Assembly (NCBI RefSeq): GCF_900102535.1 | Contig: NZ_FNBP01000006.1 | Location: 1-64,000, forward strand | Direction of reading: 5' to 3' | From: Sulfitobacter delicatus | GTDB taxonomy: Bacteria > Pseudomonadota > Alphaproteobacteria > Rhodobacterales > Rhodobacteraceae | DNA: 64,000 bases | In this document: in pieces, positions 28,335 through 38,495 of the stretch | Numbering within the stretch: the stretch's first letter is position 1 | Layout: each line of letters begins with the position of its first letter | Made by a program: the position numbers and the translations under genes | The notes under the pieces: model-generated | Told to the model about the DNA's origin: nothing | The model's database searches: none | What the model saw: only the letters and a program-made list of their open reading frames with translations

Positions 28335-29729
28335 ATGACCCGCGACAGCGCAATTGAATCGATCTCGACCTATTTTGACGAAGGGACTTTCCAGTCCGAA
28401 CTGGCCAACCTCGTCTCTTATGAGACCGAAAGCCAGAACCCCGACCAAGCCCCTGAACTGAAACGCTACCTGCGAGAAACCATGGAGCCGCGCCTTACGG
28501 CCATCGGCTTTAGCTGCTCGCTTCACGACAACCCCGCCCCCAACGGCGGCCCGCTTTTGGTGGGCGAACGGCACGAGGGCGACGACCTGCCCACCGTGCT
28601 GACCTACGGCCATGGCGATGTGATCCGCGCCCAGGCCGACCAGTGGCGCGAGGGGCTGCATCCCTTCAAACTGGTCGAGGAAGGCGAGCGTCTCTATGGC
28701 CGCGGCACTGCCGACAACAAGGGCCAGCACCTGATCAACATTGCCGCGATGGAAGCGGTGCTGAAAACCCGCGGCAAGCTCGGCTTTAACTGTCGCATCG
28801 TGATCGAAATGAGCGAAGAGACCGGCAGCGCGGGACTCCCTGAGTTCTTCACCGAACACCGCGACAAGTTGACGGCAGATGTGCTGATCGCCTCCGACGG
28901 GCCGCGTCTGCAACCGGATGTGCCGACGATGTTCATGGGCTCGCGTGGCGGGGTCTCTTTCGACCTGATCGTTGACAAACGCGAGGGCGCGCATCACTCG
29001 GGCAACTGGGGCGGGCTGTTGTCCGATCCGGCGATGATCTTGGCGCAGGCGCTGTCGGTCATCACCGACAGGCGCGGGCAAATCCAGATCCCCGAGTGGC
29101 GGCCCGACAGTCTGACCCCGTCGGTCCGCGAAGCCCTCGACGGTCTGCCGATTGAAAGCGACGACGGCCCGGCCATCGACAGTGACTGGGGCGAGGCTGA
29201 CCTGACCCCGGTCGAGCGCGCCTATGGCTGGAACAGCTTTGCCGTGCTGGCGATGAAGAGCGGCGTGCCCGAAGCGCCGGTCAACGCGATCTCGGCCTCG
29301 GCCAAGGCGGCTTGCCAGTTGCGCTATGTTGTGGGCACCGATCCCGAAGACATCCTGCCATCACTGCGCCGCCATCTCGACAAACACGGCTTTGAAGAGC
29401 TGCAGATCGTGCCGCATGACCGCGGCTTCTTCCGCGCCACGCGGCTGGATGCGGATCATCCGTGGGTCAAGTTCGTGGCCGCCTCGCTGGAGAAAAGCGC
29501 CGGCAAAGCACCGCATATCCTGCCCAACCTCGCAGGCTCGCTGCCCAACGACAGTTTCAGCGACATTCTCGGCCTGCCCACTGTCTGGGTGCCGCATTCC
29601 TACCGCAGCTGCTCGCAGCATGCGCCGGATGAACATGTTCTGAAACCCGTCTGCCGTGATGCGCTGCGGGTGATGGCCGGGGTGTTCTGGGATTTGGGCG
29701 AGGGCAACACGCCGCCGCGTGCGGGCTAA
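28335..29729 (+). CDS. M20 family metallopeptidase
   Basis: 464 aa. The metal ligands are recognisable in order: H and D in LTYGHGDVI (about residue 95), D in [11 protein letters not shown], the catalytic and bridging glutamates in [10 protein letters not shown], and a later His in [16 protein letters not shown] dimerisation domain is inserted in the middle (about residues 205-330). Family members are di- or tripeptidases and deacylases. It starts two bases after the GGT stop, so it would likely split the dipeptide left by GGT action (for example Cys-Gly) or the imported peptide itself. Confidence 0.9.
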   Translation: MTRDSAIESISTYFDEGTFQSELANLVSYETESQNPDQAPELKRYLRETMEPRLTAIGFSCSLHDNPAPNGGPLLVGERHEGDDLPTVLTYGHGDVIRAQADQWREGLHPFKLVEEGERLYGRGTADNKGQHLINIAAMEAVLKTRGKLGFNCRIVIEMSEETGSAGLPEFFTEHRDKLTADVLIASDGPRLQPDVPTMFMGSRGGVSFDLIVDKREGAHHSGNWGGLLSDPAMILAQALSVITDRRGQIQIPEWRPDSLTPSVREALDGLPIESDDGPAIDSDWGEADLTPVERAYGWNSFAVLAMKSGVPEAPVNAISASAKAACQLRYVVGTDPEDILPSLRRHLDKHGFEELQIVPHDRGFFRATRLDADHPWVKFVAASLEKSAGKAPHILPNLAGSLPNDSFSDILGLPTVWVPHSYRSCSQHAPDEHVLKPVCRDALRVMAGVFWDLGEGNTPPRAG

Positions 29730-29737
29730 TTGGAACC

Positions 29738-29762
29738 GGGCGGGGGATTAGCACCCCTGCCC
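29738..29762. terminator. Candidate bidirectional terminator between convergent genes
   Basis: GGGCGGGGG (29738-29746) pairs with CCCCTGCCC (29754-29762) around ATTAGCA, one G-U pair. There is no clear T-run in either direction, so it may only be an mRNA end stabiliser. Confidence 0.4.
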
Positions 29763-29765
29763 GCT

Positions 29766-30902
29766 CTACAACGCCGCCCGGATGCAGCTTTCGAGAGCCG
29801 CCTCAGACAAGACACAGGGGTTGGCTTTCATCGACGATGACACCGCCGCTTCGAGGGCCGTTTCCCCTAGGTCGCCGTCCTCGGGTATCCAGCGGCCCAG
29901 CCGATCCAGCCCCCACTCGTCCAACAAGTCCGACAGCGCGTAAAACGCTCCGGCGTCCGGCAAATCGAACCCTTCCGCCAGCCAGCTGCGCACCTCTGCC
30001 ATGCGCTTCGACGGCCCCAAAGCATCGGCATTCGCCGCCAGCACCGGCCCCAGCAACCGCCCGCAGATCAGCCCATGCGGCGCGCCGAAGCGGCCGCCAA
30101 TCACGCCTGCCAGCCCATGCACCGCACCGAGGCCTGCATTCGCCAGCGCCAAACCGCCCGAAAGGCTCACATAGGCCAGCGCATCGCGGGCCGCCGCATC
30201 CTCGCCCTTGGCCAGCCGTTGCAAGGCGGCGATGCCCTGCGGGATCGCGGCCCGGCAGAGGGCATCGGTGAAGGGGTTGGCCCGCGATGAGAGATAGGGC
30301 TCGATCACCTGCACCAGCGCATCGAGGCCGGAGCCGAGGGTCACACCCCGGGGGGCGTTATCCGTCAAAGCCTGATCGACCAAAGCCAAACGCGGCAACA
30401 TGCGGTCATCGCGCAGGCTGACCTTGCGCCCGGCTTCGGGCACGGCGATGACGGCGTTTTTTGTCACCTCGGCCCCGGTCCCGGCGGTGGTGGGCATGGC
30501 GATCATCGGCAGCGGATCGGCTGCAAGGGGCTTGCCCGCGCCCACGACTTCAAGGTGGTCCATGACATCGCAATCCGAGGGGATCAGCGCGGCGGCGGCC
30601 TTGGCCAGATCAATCACCGCACCGCCGCCGACGCCCAGCACAACATCCACCCCGCGCCCGGCCACCACAGCGGCGCGCACGTCTTCGACCGACGGCTCGC
30701 CGCTGCTGCGCAACTGCACAACCTCGCAGCCCGCAGCCGCCAAGGCCTGCGCCAGATCATCGACCCAAGCGACCGACCCGCCACGCAGCAGCAAGACCTT
30801 GTGCCCATAGCCGCGCACGGCCTCCACGGCTTCGCTTGCCACACCACGGCCAAAGCGGATGCGTCCGGCGGTGGCGAAAGCGAAGGGGGCGATGATCTCC
30901 AT
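29766..30902 (-). CDS. Iron-containing alcohol dehydrogenase (maleylacetate-reductase-like)
   Basis: 378 aa. The N-terminal dinucleotide-binding domain has the GVGGGAVIDLAKA motif (about residue 92) and PTTAGTGAEVT. The C-terminal helical domain carries the metal-binding histidines in AVHGLAGVIGGRFGAPHG. It would oxidise an alcohol or reduce an aldehyde/keto group with NAD(P). The ATG at 30902 overlaps the glpK stop as TGATG, so it is translationally coupled to glycerol kinase; a TTG one codon earlier is possible. A role in glycerol or related polyol oxidation is inferred from context only. Confidence 0.88.
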   Translation of the reverse strand: MEIIAPFAFATAGRIRFGRGVASEAVEAVRGYGHKVLLLRGGSVAWVDDLAQALAAAGCEVVQLRSSGEPSVEDVRAAVVAGRGVDVVLGVGGGAVIDLAKAAAALIPSDCDVMDHLEVVGAGKPLAADPLPMIAMPTTAGTGAEVTKNAVIAVPEAGRKVSLRDDRMLPRLALVDQALTDNAPRGVTLGSGLDALVQVIEPYLSSRANPFTDALCRAAIPQGIAALQRLAKGEDAAARDALAYVSLSGGLALANAGLGAVHGLAGVIGGRFGAPHGLICGRLLGPVLAANADALGPSKRMAEVRSWLAEGFDLPDAGAFYALSDLLDEWGLDRLGRWIPEDGDLGETALEAAVSSSMKANPCVLSEAALESCIRAAL

Positions 30903-32398
30903 CAAAATTGCAACGTGGCGTTCACGGCGCGCTTCCAGGCGCCGTATTTTTGGCCCCGCGTTTCGGCGTCCATCTGCGCCTCAAAGCGCCGGTCGAGCGC
31001 CCAGCCACGGGCGAAACCCTCCATATCGGGATAAATCCCGGCGCGCTGCCCGGCGAGCCATGCAGCGCCAAGGGCCGTGGTCTCCAACACATCGGGGCGG
31101 TCCACCGAGGCGCCGATCACGTCCGACAGAAACTGCATCGCCCAATCACTCGCACTCATGCCCCCATCGACGCGCAGGGTGGCAATCTCTCCCGCCTGCC
31201 CCTGTGCCGTCCAATCGGCCTGCATCGCCTCAAGCAGGTCGCGGGTCTGGTAGCCGACACTTTCGAGCGCCGCGCGGGCCAGTTCGGCGGGGCCGGAGTT
31301 GCGCGTCAGCCCGTAGATCGCGCCGCGGCATTCGGCGTTCCAGTAAGGCGCCCCGAGGCCGACGAAGGCGGGCACCAGCACGACGTTTTGATGCGGATCG
31401 GCCTGTTCGGCCAGCCCTTGGGTCTCGCTCGCTTCGCGGATCATTTTCAGCCCATCACGCAGCCATTGCACCACGGCACCCGCGACAAAGATCGAGCCTT
31501 CGAGCGCGTAGGTTGGCTTGCCGTCCAACTGATAGGCGATGGTGGTGAGCAGCCGGTTGGTCGAGGTCACCGCAGTGTCGCCGGTGTTCAGCAGCGCGAA
31601 ACAGCCCGTGCCGTAGGTCGATTTCATCATGCCGGGCTGGAAACAAGCCTGACCGATGGTCGCGGCCTGCTGGTCGCCCGCGACGCCCAAGATCGGGATC
31701 TCGCGGCCAAAGAGATCGGGCCGCGTGGTGCCGAAATCGGCGGCGCAGTCTTGGACCTCGGGGAGCATCTCGACCGGCACGTCGAACATTTTGCAGATCG
31801 TCGTGCTCCAGCGGCCCTTGTGGATGTCATAAAGCATGGTGCGCGCAGCATTGGTGGCATCGGTCACATGACGCGCGCCGCCGGTGAGTTTCCAGATTAG
31901 GTAGCAATCGACGGTCCCAAAGAGCAACTCGCCCCGGCGCGCCTTCTCGCGGGCGCCTTCGGCATTGTCCAAAATCCACTTCAGTTTCGTGCCCGAGAAA
32001 TAGGGATCGGCCAGCAAGCCGGTGCGTTCGGTGATGATCTTGTCGTCGCCGCTGTCGCGCAACTGGCGGCAGAAGTCGGCGGTGCGGCGGTCTTGCCAGA
32101 CGATGGCGTTATGCACCGGTTTGCCGGTCTTGGCGTCCCAGACCAGCGTGGTCTCGCGTTGGTTGGTGATGCCGATGGCAGCGATGTCATCGGGGCGCAG
32201 CCCGGCCTTTTCGATCACCGCGCGGCAGGTGCCTGCGGTGGTGGACCACAGATCGCCCGGGTCATGCTCGACCCAGCCAGAGCGCGGGAAATGCTGCGGG
32301 AATTCCTCTTGGGCGGTGGCCGCGACCCTCATGTCGCTGTCAAAAAGGATGGCCCGCGAGGACGTTGTGCCTTGGTCGATGGCGAGGATATGGGTCAT
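30902..32398 (-). CDS. glpK: Glycerol kinase
   Basis: 498 aa, FGGY carbohydrate-kinase family. The ATP-binding start is [16 protein letters not shown] (residues 5-20), with [13 protein letters not shown] and [12 protein letters not shown] (phosphate loop region), and the C-terminal ALGAAWLAG. It phosphorylates glycerol to sn-glycerol 3-phosphate. It is separated from the transporter operon upstream by a strong terminator and a candidate GlpR half-site, so it may have its own promoter, and is followed by an overlapping Fe-alcohol dehydrogenase. Confidence 0.96.
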   Translation of the reverse strand: MTHILAIDQGTTSSRAILFDSDMRVAATAQEEFPQHFPRSGWVEHDPGDLWSTTAGTCRAVIEKAGLRPDDIAAIGITNQRETTLVWDAKTGKPVHNAIVWQDRRTADFCRQLRDSGDDKIITERTGLLADPYFSGTKLKWILDNAEGAREKARRGELLFGTVDCYLIWKLTGGARHVTDATNAARTMLYDIHKGRWSTTICKMFDVPVEMLPEVQDCAADFGTTRPDLFGREIPILGVAGDQQAATIGQACFQPGMMKSTYGTGCFALLNTGDTAVTSTNRLLTTIAYQLDGKPTYALEGSIFVAGAVVQWLRDGLKMIREASETQGLAEQADPHQNVVLVPAFVGLGAPYWNAECRGAIYGLTRNSGPAELARAALESVGYQTRDLLEAMQADWTAQGQAGEIATLRVDGGMSASDWAMQFLSDVIGASVDRPDVLETTALGAAWLAGQRAGIYPDMEGFARGWALDRRFEAQMDAETRGQKYGAWKRAVNATLQF

Positions 32399-32433
32399 GG
32401 CGCGGCCCCCGGTGATTGGTGAAACGGATGTTA

Positions 32434-32444
32434 GATAAAACGAA
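32434..32444. promoter_or_regulatory. Candidate GlpR half-site upstream of glpK
   Basis: GATAAAACGAA, identical over 11 bases to 40272-40282 in the glpD-glpR region and similar to the tandem TAAACGAA copies at 40188-40205. It overlaps the T-run of the glpV terminator, 36 bases upstream of the glpK start. Confidence 0.45.
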
Positions 32445-32477
32445 AAAGGGGCCGGAACGCTGCTGCGCCCCGGCCCC
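32443..32477 (-). terminator. Intrinsic terminator of the glp transporter operon
   Basis: On the minus strand GGGGCCGG (32477-32470) pairs with CCGGCCCC (32455-32448) around a 14-base loop, followed directly by five T (32447-32443). It lies just after glpV and before glpK. Confidence 0.85.
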
Positions 32478-32489
32478 CCAAAGTTTGGC

Positions 32490-34202
32490 TTACTGCCAGG
32501 ACTTGATCAACTCTTCATAGCTGATGGTCTCGGGCTCGGGGTCTTCGTTGTCGAGCTTGGCAACGGGCGAACCCTCCTGCTCGAGCCAATGCGAGGCATC
32601 CATTTCCTCGTTCATCTTCGGACCAAGGTCACCCTGCACACCGGCGCGTTCCAGACGCTCCAGCACTTTTTCCTGCTCGGCACAGAGGCTGTCGAGCGCT
32701 TCTTGCGGGGTTTTCGCACCGGACATGGCGTCGCCGATGTTCTGCCACCAGAGTTGCGCCAGCTTGGGGTAATCCGGCACGTTTGTCCCGGTGGGGGACC
32801 ATGCGGTGCGCGCAGGGGAGCGGTAGAATTCCACCAAACCGCCAAGTTTCGGCGCGCGTTCGGTGAAGCTGTCGTGCTGGATGGTCGACTCGCGAATAAA
32901 GGTCAGACCGGCATGGGCCTTTTCAACATCGACGGTTTTCGACGTCACGAACTGCGCATAGAGCCATGCGGCCTTGGCGCGGTCGACCGGCGTGCTTTCC
33001 ATCAGCGTCCAGCTGCCCACGTCTTGATAGCCGACCTTCTGGCCCTCTTTCCAATAGGCGCCATGCGGGCTGGGGGCCATGCGCCACTTGGGCGTGCCGT
33101 CTTCATTCAACACGGCTTTGGCGCTGTCGTTGACCATGTCCGCGGTGAAGGCGGTGTACCAGAACATCTGCTGAGCAATCGCACCCTGGGCAGGCACCGG
33201 ACCGGCTTCGCCAAAGGTCATGCCAGCGGCGGCGGGGGGCGTGTATTTCTCAAGCCACTCGATGGATTTGGTGATCGCATAGACCGCCGCCGCATCGTTG
33301 GTGGCACCGCCACGCGCAACGCAGGAGCCGACGGGCTGCGAGTTTTCGTTCACCCGGATGCCCCATTCGTCAACCGGCAGGCCATTGGGCTCGCCCACGT
33401 CGCCCATGCCAGCCATGGACATCCACGCATCGGTGTAGCGCCAGCCAAGGCTCGGGTCTTTCTTGCCGTAGTCCATGTTGCCAAAGACTTCGACGCCGTC
33501 GATGGTGCGGCCAGTGAAGAACTCGGCGATGTCCTCATAGGCAGACCAGTTGACCGGAACGCCCAGCTCATAGCCGTATTTTTCTTTGAACTCGGCCATC
33601 AACTCAGGATCGGTGAACCAGTCCTGACGGAACCAATAGAGGTTGGCGAACTGCTGGTCGGGGAGTTGGTACAACTCGCCGTCGGGGGAAGTGGTAAAGT
33701 CCAACCCGATGAAATCGTCCAGATCGAGACCGGGATTGGTGACGTCTTTGCCTTCATTGGCCATCCAGTCGGTCAGGCTGCGCGCCTGTTTGTAGCGCCA
33801 GTGGGTGCCGATCAGGTCGGAGTCGTTGATATAGGCGTCATAGATGTTCTCGCCCGACTGCATTTGCGTTTGCAGCTTTTCAACCACATCACCTTCGCCG
33901 ATCAGATCGTGGGTGATGTTGATGCCGGTGATCGCGGTAAAGGCCGGGGCCAGTACGTTGGCTTCATATTCGTGGGTGGTGATGGTCTCGGAGACCACTT
34001 TGATGTCCATGCCCTTGAACGGCTCGGCGGCATCGACAAAGAACTGCATCTCCGCTTCTTGCTCTTCGCGGCTCAGGGCCGAGCGCTCGATGGTCTCATC
34101 GAGAAATTTTTTCGCGGCTTCCATATCCGCAAAAGCAGGCCCGGTCAGCAGGCCAAGCGTGACCGCAAGCGCGGTGCTTGATTTCATCATTGAACGTTTC
34201 AT
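32490..34202 (-). CDS. glpV: Glycerol ABC importer solute-binding protein
   Basis: 570 aa, larger than typical family 1 binding proteins. It has a Sec signal peptide (residues 1-26, ending GPAFA). The mature protein has the sugar-binding-protein fold with [20 protein letters not shown] near the start. The gene order glpS-T-P-Q-U-V matches the glycerol transporter described in Rhizobium leguminosarum. The ATG at 34202 follows an excellent GGGAGGACACA; the longer reading frame upstream is not supported. It captures glycerol (or a related polyol) in the periplasm. Confidence 0.92.
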   Translation of the reverse strand: MKRSMMKSSTALAVTLGLLTGPAFADMEAAKKFLDETIERSALSREEQEAEMQFFVDAAEPFKGMDIKVVSETITTHEYEANVLAPAFTAITGINITHDLIGEGDVVEKLQTQMQSGENIYDAYINDSDLIGTHWRYKQARSLTDWMANEGKDVTNPGLDLDDFIGLDFTTSPDGELYQLPDQQFANLYWFRQDWFTDPELMAEFKEKYGYELGVPVNWSAYEDIAEFFTGRTIDGVEVFGNMDYGKKDPSLGWRYTDAWMSMAGMGDVGEPNGLPVDEWGIRVNENSQPVGSCVARGGATNDAAAVYAITKSIEWLEKYTPPAAAGMTFGEAGPVPAQGAIAQQMFWYTAFTADMVNDSAKAVLNEDGTPKWRMAPSPHGAYWKEGQKVGYQDVGSWTLMESTPVDRAKAAWLYAQFVTSKTVDVEKAHAGLTFIRESTIQHDSFTERAPKLGGLVEFYRSPARTAWSPTGTNVPDYPKLAQLWWQNIGDAMSGAKTPQEALDSLCAEQEKVLERLERAGVQGDLGPKMNEEMDASHWLEQEGSPVAKLDNEDPEPETISYEELIKSWQ

Positions 34203-34273
34203 TGTGTCCTCCCTAGACATCTGGTCGTATCGTAAACCGCCCCGATTGTGCGGGGTCGGCCAGTGGTAAGCGC

Positions 34274-34546
34274 CTAGACCCAGCGAAATACGGCTGCGGC
34301 ATAGGCAAGGCAGACCAGCAGCGCATAGGGCTGCGGCCCCGCCTCGAAACCCAGCCAAATCAAATTGATAAAGGCCGAGCCGAGAAGCGTGATGAACAGA
34401 CGGTCACCACGGGTTGTTTCGATCCTGAGAATGCCGGTGCGGGGCGTTTCAGGAAATTTGATCGCGAGGATCGTGAAGGTCACGAGTAACAGCGCGATGA
34501 CACCGAAGAAGATCGCGGTGGGCATGGTCCAAGCCATCCAAGACAT
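34274..34546 (-). CDS. glpU: Small membrane protein of the glycerol transporter operon (DUF2160)
   Basis: 90 aa with two to three hydrophobic spans (about 8-28, 50-66 and 70-88) separated by a polar segment containing ETTRGDR. Its place between the second permease and the binding protein corresponds to glpU of the glpSTPQUV cluster. Its function is unknown; an accessory membrane subunit of the importer is the simplest idea. The short gaps (12 bases to glpQ, 71 to glpV) support co-transcription. Confidence 0.82.
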   Translation of the reverse strand: MSWMAWTMPTAIFFGVIALLLVTFTILAIKFPETPRTGILRIETTRGDRLFITLLGSAFINLIWLGFEAGPQPYALLVCLAYAAAVFRWV

Positions 34547-34558
34547 GAGCGGTCTCCC

Positions 34559-35442
<884 letters not shown>

Positions 35443-35443
<1 letters not shown>

Positions 35444-36315
35444 CAGACACCATCCCTTTTGTCGAGGTTGACCATGACGGTGTAGAACACCCATGAAATC
35501 AGGAGGATCACGAGGAAATACATCAGGCTGAAGGCGGCGGCAGGGCCGAGGTCAAACTGCCCGATGGCCATTTTCACGAGGTCGATGCTGAGGAAGGTCG
35601 TGGCATTGCCCGGCCCGCCCCCGGTGACGACAAAGGGCTCGGTATAGATCATAAAACTGTCCATAAAGCGCAGCAGGATCGCGATCATCAGCACTCCTGC
35701 CATTTTCGGCAGTTCGATGTAGCGGAAGACGGCCCATCGGCTGGCTTGGTCGATCTTGGCGGCTTGGTAATAGGCGTCTGGGATCGATTGCAGACCGGCA
35801 TAGGCCAGCAGTGCCACCAGAGACGTCCAGTGCCAGACATCCATGACCACAACGGTGATCCACGCAGCGGTGATGTCTTGGGTGTAGTTGTAGGTGATGC
35901 CCAGCTTGTCGAGCGTATAGCCCAGCAGGCCAATGTCGACACGGCCAAAGATTTGCCAGATCGTGCCGACCACGTTCCACGGGATCAGCAGTGGCAGCGA
36001 CATCAGCACGAGACAGAAGCTGGCCCAGAACCCGCTTTTCGGCATGTTGAGCGCGACAAAAATGCCAAGCGGAATTTCGATCGCCAGAATGACGCCCGAG
36101 AAGATTAACTGCCGACCAAGCGCGTCCCACATCCGGTCGCTGTCGAGCATGTCGGAAAACCACTCAAGCCCGGCCCAGAAGAATTCGTTGCGGCCGAATG
36201 TGTCCTGCACCGAGTAGTTCACCACAGTCATCAGCGGGATCACGGCCGAGAAGGCCACGAGGATCAGAACCGGCAGGACCAGAAACCATGCCTTTTGGTT
36301 GACGGTCTTGTTCAT
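35443..36315 (-). CDS. glpP: Glycerol ABC importer permease
   Basis: 290 aa, MalF/UgpA-like permease with six spans, the first being AWFLVLPVLILVAFSAVIPL. The coupling loop is near IPDAYYQAAKIDQASRWAVF. The ATG at 36315 is in an ATGA overlap with glpT. It partners GlpQ. Confidence 0.93.
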
Positions 36316-37397
36316 GCGGCTTCCTCCTCTGCGCGGACGCGCCAATCGTCGGCATAGACGTTGATGCCCGCCGGATCAAAACGGATCGCGGTGTTTTCGC
36401 TGGGCACGGTTGCGCCTTCTTCGGCAATGGCGCTGACGGGTTGGCCCGCCACATCGAGCCGGATGATCTTGTGCCGGCCCACGTCTTCGACCCGCGTGAC
36501 CTTGGCGGGCAGACCGTCGCCACTGCCGTTCAGGCGGATAAACTCGGGGCGTACGCCCAACTGGGTCTTGCCGCCCTTGGGGGCATAGCCCGCGCCAAGA
36601 TCGACGGTTGTGCCCGCCACCTGGGCCGTACTGCCGGTGATCTCGGCGTCAAAGAGGTTCATCCCCGGTGAGCCGATGAAATAGCCCACGAAAGTATGCG
36701 CGGGCCGCTCGAACAATTCCTGTGGCGTGCCGATCTGCACCACGCGACCATCATACATCACCACGACCTTATCCGCGAAGGTCAGCGCCTCGGTCTGGTC
36801 ATGGGTCACATAGATCATCGTGTGGCCGAACTCGTGATGCAGCGATTTCAACTGCGTGCGCAGTTCCCATTTCATATGCGGGTCGATCACCGTTAGCGGC
36901 TCGTCGAACAAGAGTGCATTGACGTCCTCGCGCACCATGCCACGGCCCAAGCTGATTTTTTGCTTGGCATCCGCCGTGAGGCCCCGCGCCTTGCGGTTCA
37001 GTTCGTCTTCCATGCCGATCATCTGGGCAATCTGCTGCACACGCTCCGCCACATAGCCCGCGTCCGCGCCGCGGTTGCGCAGCGGAAAGGCGAGGTTATC
37101 GCGCACCGTCATCGTGTCGTAGACCACCGGGAACTGAAACACCTGCGCGATGTTGCGCTCGGCGGTGGGCGCATGGGTCACGTCGCGGTCATTGAACAGG
37201 ATGCGGCCTTGGCTTGGCTGCAGCAGTCCGGAAATGATGTTGAGCAGCGTGGATTTGCCACAGCCCGAGGCGCCGAGCAGCGCATAGGCTTCGCCGTCGA
37301 TCCAATCGTGGTTCAACTCTTTGAGCGCGTAGTGATTCTCATGAGCCGGGTTCGGCAGGTAAGAATGGGCGAGGTTATCAAGCGTGATTTTAGCCAT
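36312..37397 (-). CDS. glpT: Glycerol ABC importer ATPase with degenerate signature motif
   Basis: 361 aa, MalK/UgpC-like: nucleotide-binding domain to about residue 235, then a C-terminal TOBE-type regulatory domain. Walker A is intact (GASGCGKST, 42-50), Walker B LLFDEP (163-168) is intact, and the switch histidine is present (YVTHDQ, H199). The ABC signature, however, reads LTADAKQ (140-146) instead of LSGGQ. Its partner GlpS has the converse pattern, so one of the two composite ATP sites should be degenerate. The start overlaps the glpS stop (TAATG). Confidence 0.93.
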   Translation of the reverse strand: MAKITLDNLAHSYLPNPAHENHYALKELNHDWIDGEAYALLGASGCGKSTLLNIISGLLQPSQGRILFNDRDVTHAPTAERNIAQVFQFPVVYDTMTVRDNLAFPLRNRGADAGYVAERVQQIAQMIGMEDELNRKARGLTADAKQKISLGRGMVREDVNALLFDEPLTVIDPHMKWELRTQLKSLHHEFGHTMIYVTHDQTEALTFADKVVVMYDGRVVQIGTPQELFERPAHTFVGYFIGSPGMNLFDAEITGSTAQVAGTTVDLGAGYAPKGGKTQLGVRPEFIRLNGSGDGLPAKVTRVEDVGRHKIIRLDVAGQPVSAIAEEGATVPSENTAIRFDPAGINVYADDWRVRAEEEAA

Positions 37398-38482
37398 TAT
37401 GCCGCCTCCGCATAGGGTGCCGCCGAGACCAGCGCGCCGGTGTCGTCAAACAGATAGACATGCGCCGGGTCAAGAAAGACAGGCAGTGGCTGGCCGGGGT
37501 CGAGACGCTGGATGCCATGCACCAGACCGACCCATTTCGCGCCGTGGTAATCGAGGTGGACAAAGGTCTCGGAGCCGGTGATCTCGGTCACGTTCAAGAC
37601 TGCGTCAAAGCCAATGGCCGTCGGGGTCTGGGCGCTCAGCGTCAGGTGGTTGGGACGGAAACCGGCGGTGTAGTGACCGTCTTTCAGACCCGCCATATTG
37701 GCCGGCGCAGGCATCTCGCCGCCGTCAAAGCGCAGGGTATTGCCCGCCTTGGTCATGCTCAGAAAATTCATCGGCGGATCGGAAAACACCCGCGCGGTGG
37801 TGGCATTCTCGGGGCGGCGGTAGACGCTCGGCGTTGGGCCGAATTGCGTCACCCGGCCCTCCCAGAGCGTCGTGGTGTTGCCGCCCAGCAAAAGCGCCTC
37901 TTCGGGTTCGGTCGTGGCATAGACAAAGATCGAGCCCGCGCGTTCAAAGATGCGCGGGATTTCGGCGCGCAGTTCCTCGCGCAGCTTGTAATCGAGGTTG
38001 GCTAGCGGCTCGTCCAGCAACACCAGACCGGCGTTCTTGACCAGCGCCCGTGCCAGCGCGCAGCGCTGCTGCTGCCCGCCCGACAGTTCCAGCGGCTTGC
38101 GCTCCAGCATGGGAGTCAGCTGCATCAGCTCAGCGGTCTCGCGCACAGCGCGGTCGATCTCGTCTTTCGACTTGCCGACCAGCTTCATCGGCGAAGCGAT
38201 GTTGTCGTACACGCTCATCGACGGGTAATTGATGAACTGCTGGTAGACCATCGCCACCTTGCGGTCTTGCACGCGCATGCCGGTGACGTCCTCATCGTTC
38301 CAAATCACCCGGCCCGTGGTCGGCTGGTCGAGCCCCGCCATCAGCCGCATTAGCGACGTTTTCCCCGAGGACGTCGGCCCCAAGAGCACGTTCATCGTGC
38401 CTTTTTCCAACGTCAGGTCGGTCGGGTGGATATGGGTCTGACCCACCACCTTCTTCGACACGTTCTTTAGGATCAAACTCAC
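37397..38482 (-). CDS. glpS: Glycerol ABC importer ATPase lacking the switch histidine
   Basis: 361 aa, same architecture as GlpT. Walker A GPTSSGKT (35-42), Q-loop VYQQF, canonical signature LSGGQ (133-137), Walker B LVLLDEP. At the switch-histidine position the usual THDQ is replaced by TTEP (T191). The GTG at 38482 is chosen because GGGGAGGAC lies just upstream; the longer frame overlaps glpD and lacks support. It is the first transporter gene, 13 bases after glpD, so uptake and oxidation are co-transcribed. Confidence 0.93.
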   Translation of the reverse strand: MSLILKNVSKKVVGQTHIHPTDLTLEKGTMNVLLGPTSSGKTSLMRLMAGLDQPTTGRVIWNDEDVTGMRVQDRKVAMVYQQFINYPSMSVYDNIASPMKLVGKSKDEIDRAVRETAELMQLTPMLERKPLELSGGQQQRCALARALVKNAGLVLLDEPLANLDYKLREELRAEIPRIFERAGSIFVYATTEPEEALLLGGNTTTLWEGRVTQFGPTPSVYRRPENATTARVFSDPPMNFLSMTKAGNTLRFDGGEMPAPANMAGLKDGHYTAGFRPNHLTLSAQTPTAIGFDAVLNVTEITGSETFVHLDYHGAKWVGLVHGIQRLDPGQPLPVFLDPAHVYLFDDTGALVSAAPYAEAA

Positions 38483-38495
38483 GTCTGTCCTCCCC

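Noticed and set aside
32589..34181. Long plus-strand reading frame (530 codons) opposite glpV
   Set aside because: The minus-strand gene has an excellent ribosome-binding site, signal peptide and operon context; the plus frame has none of these.
36312..37397. glpT as a decayed ATPase gene because of its abnormal signature
   Set aside because: All other motifs and the regulatory domain are intact, the frame is undisturbed, and the partner GlpS has the complementary change, so it is more likely functional specialisation.
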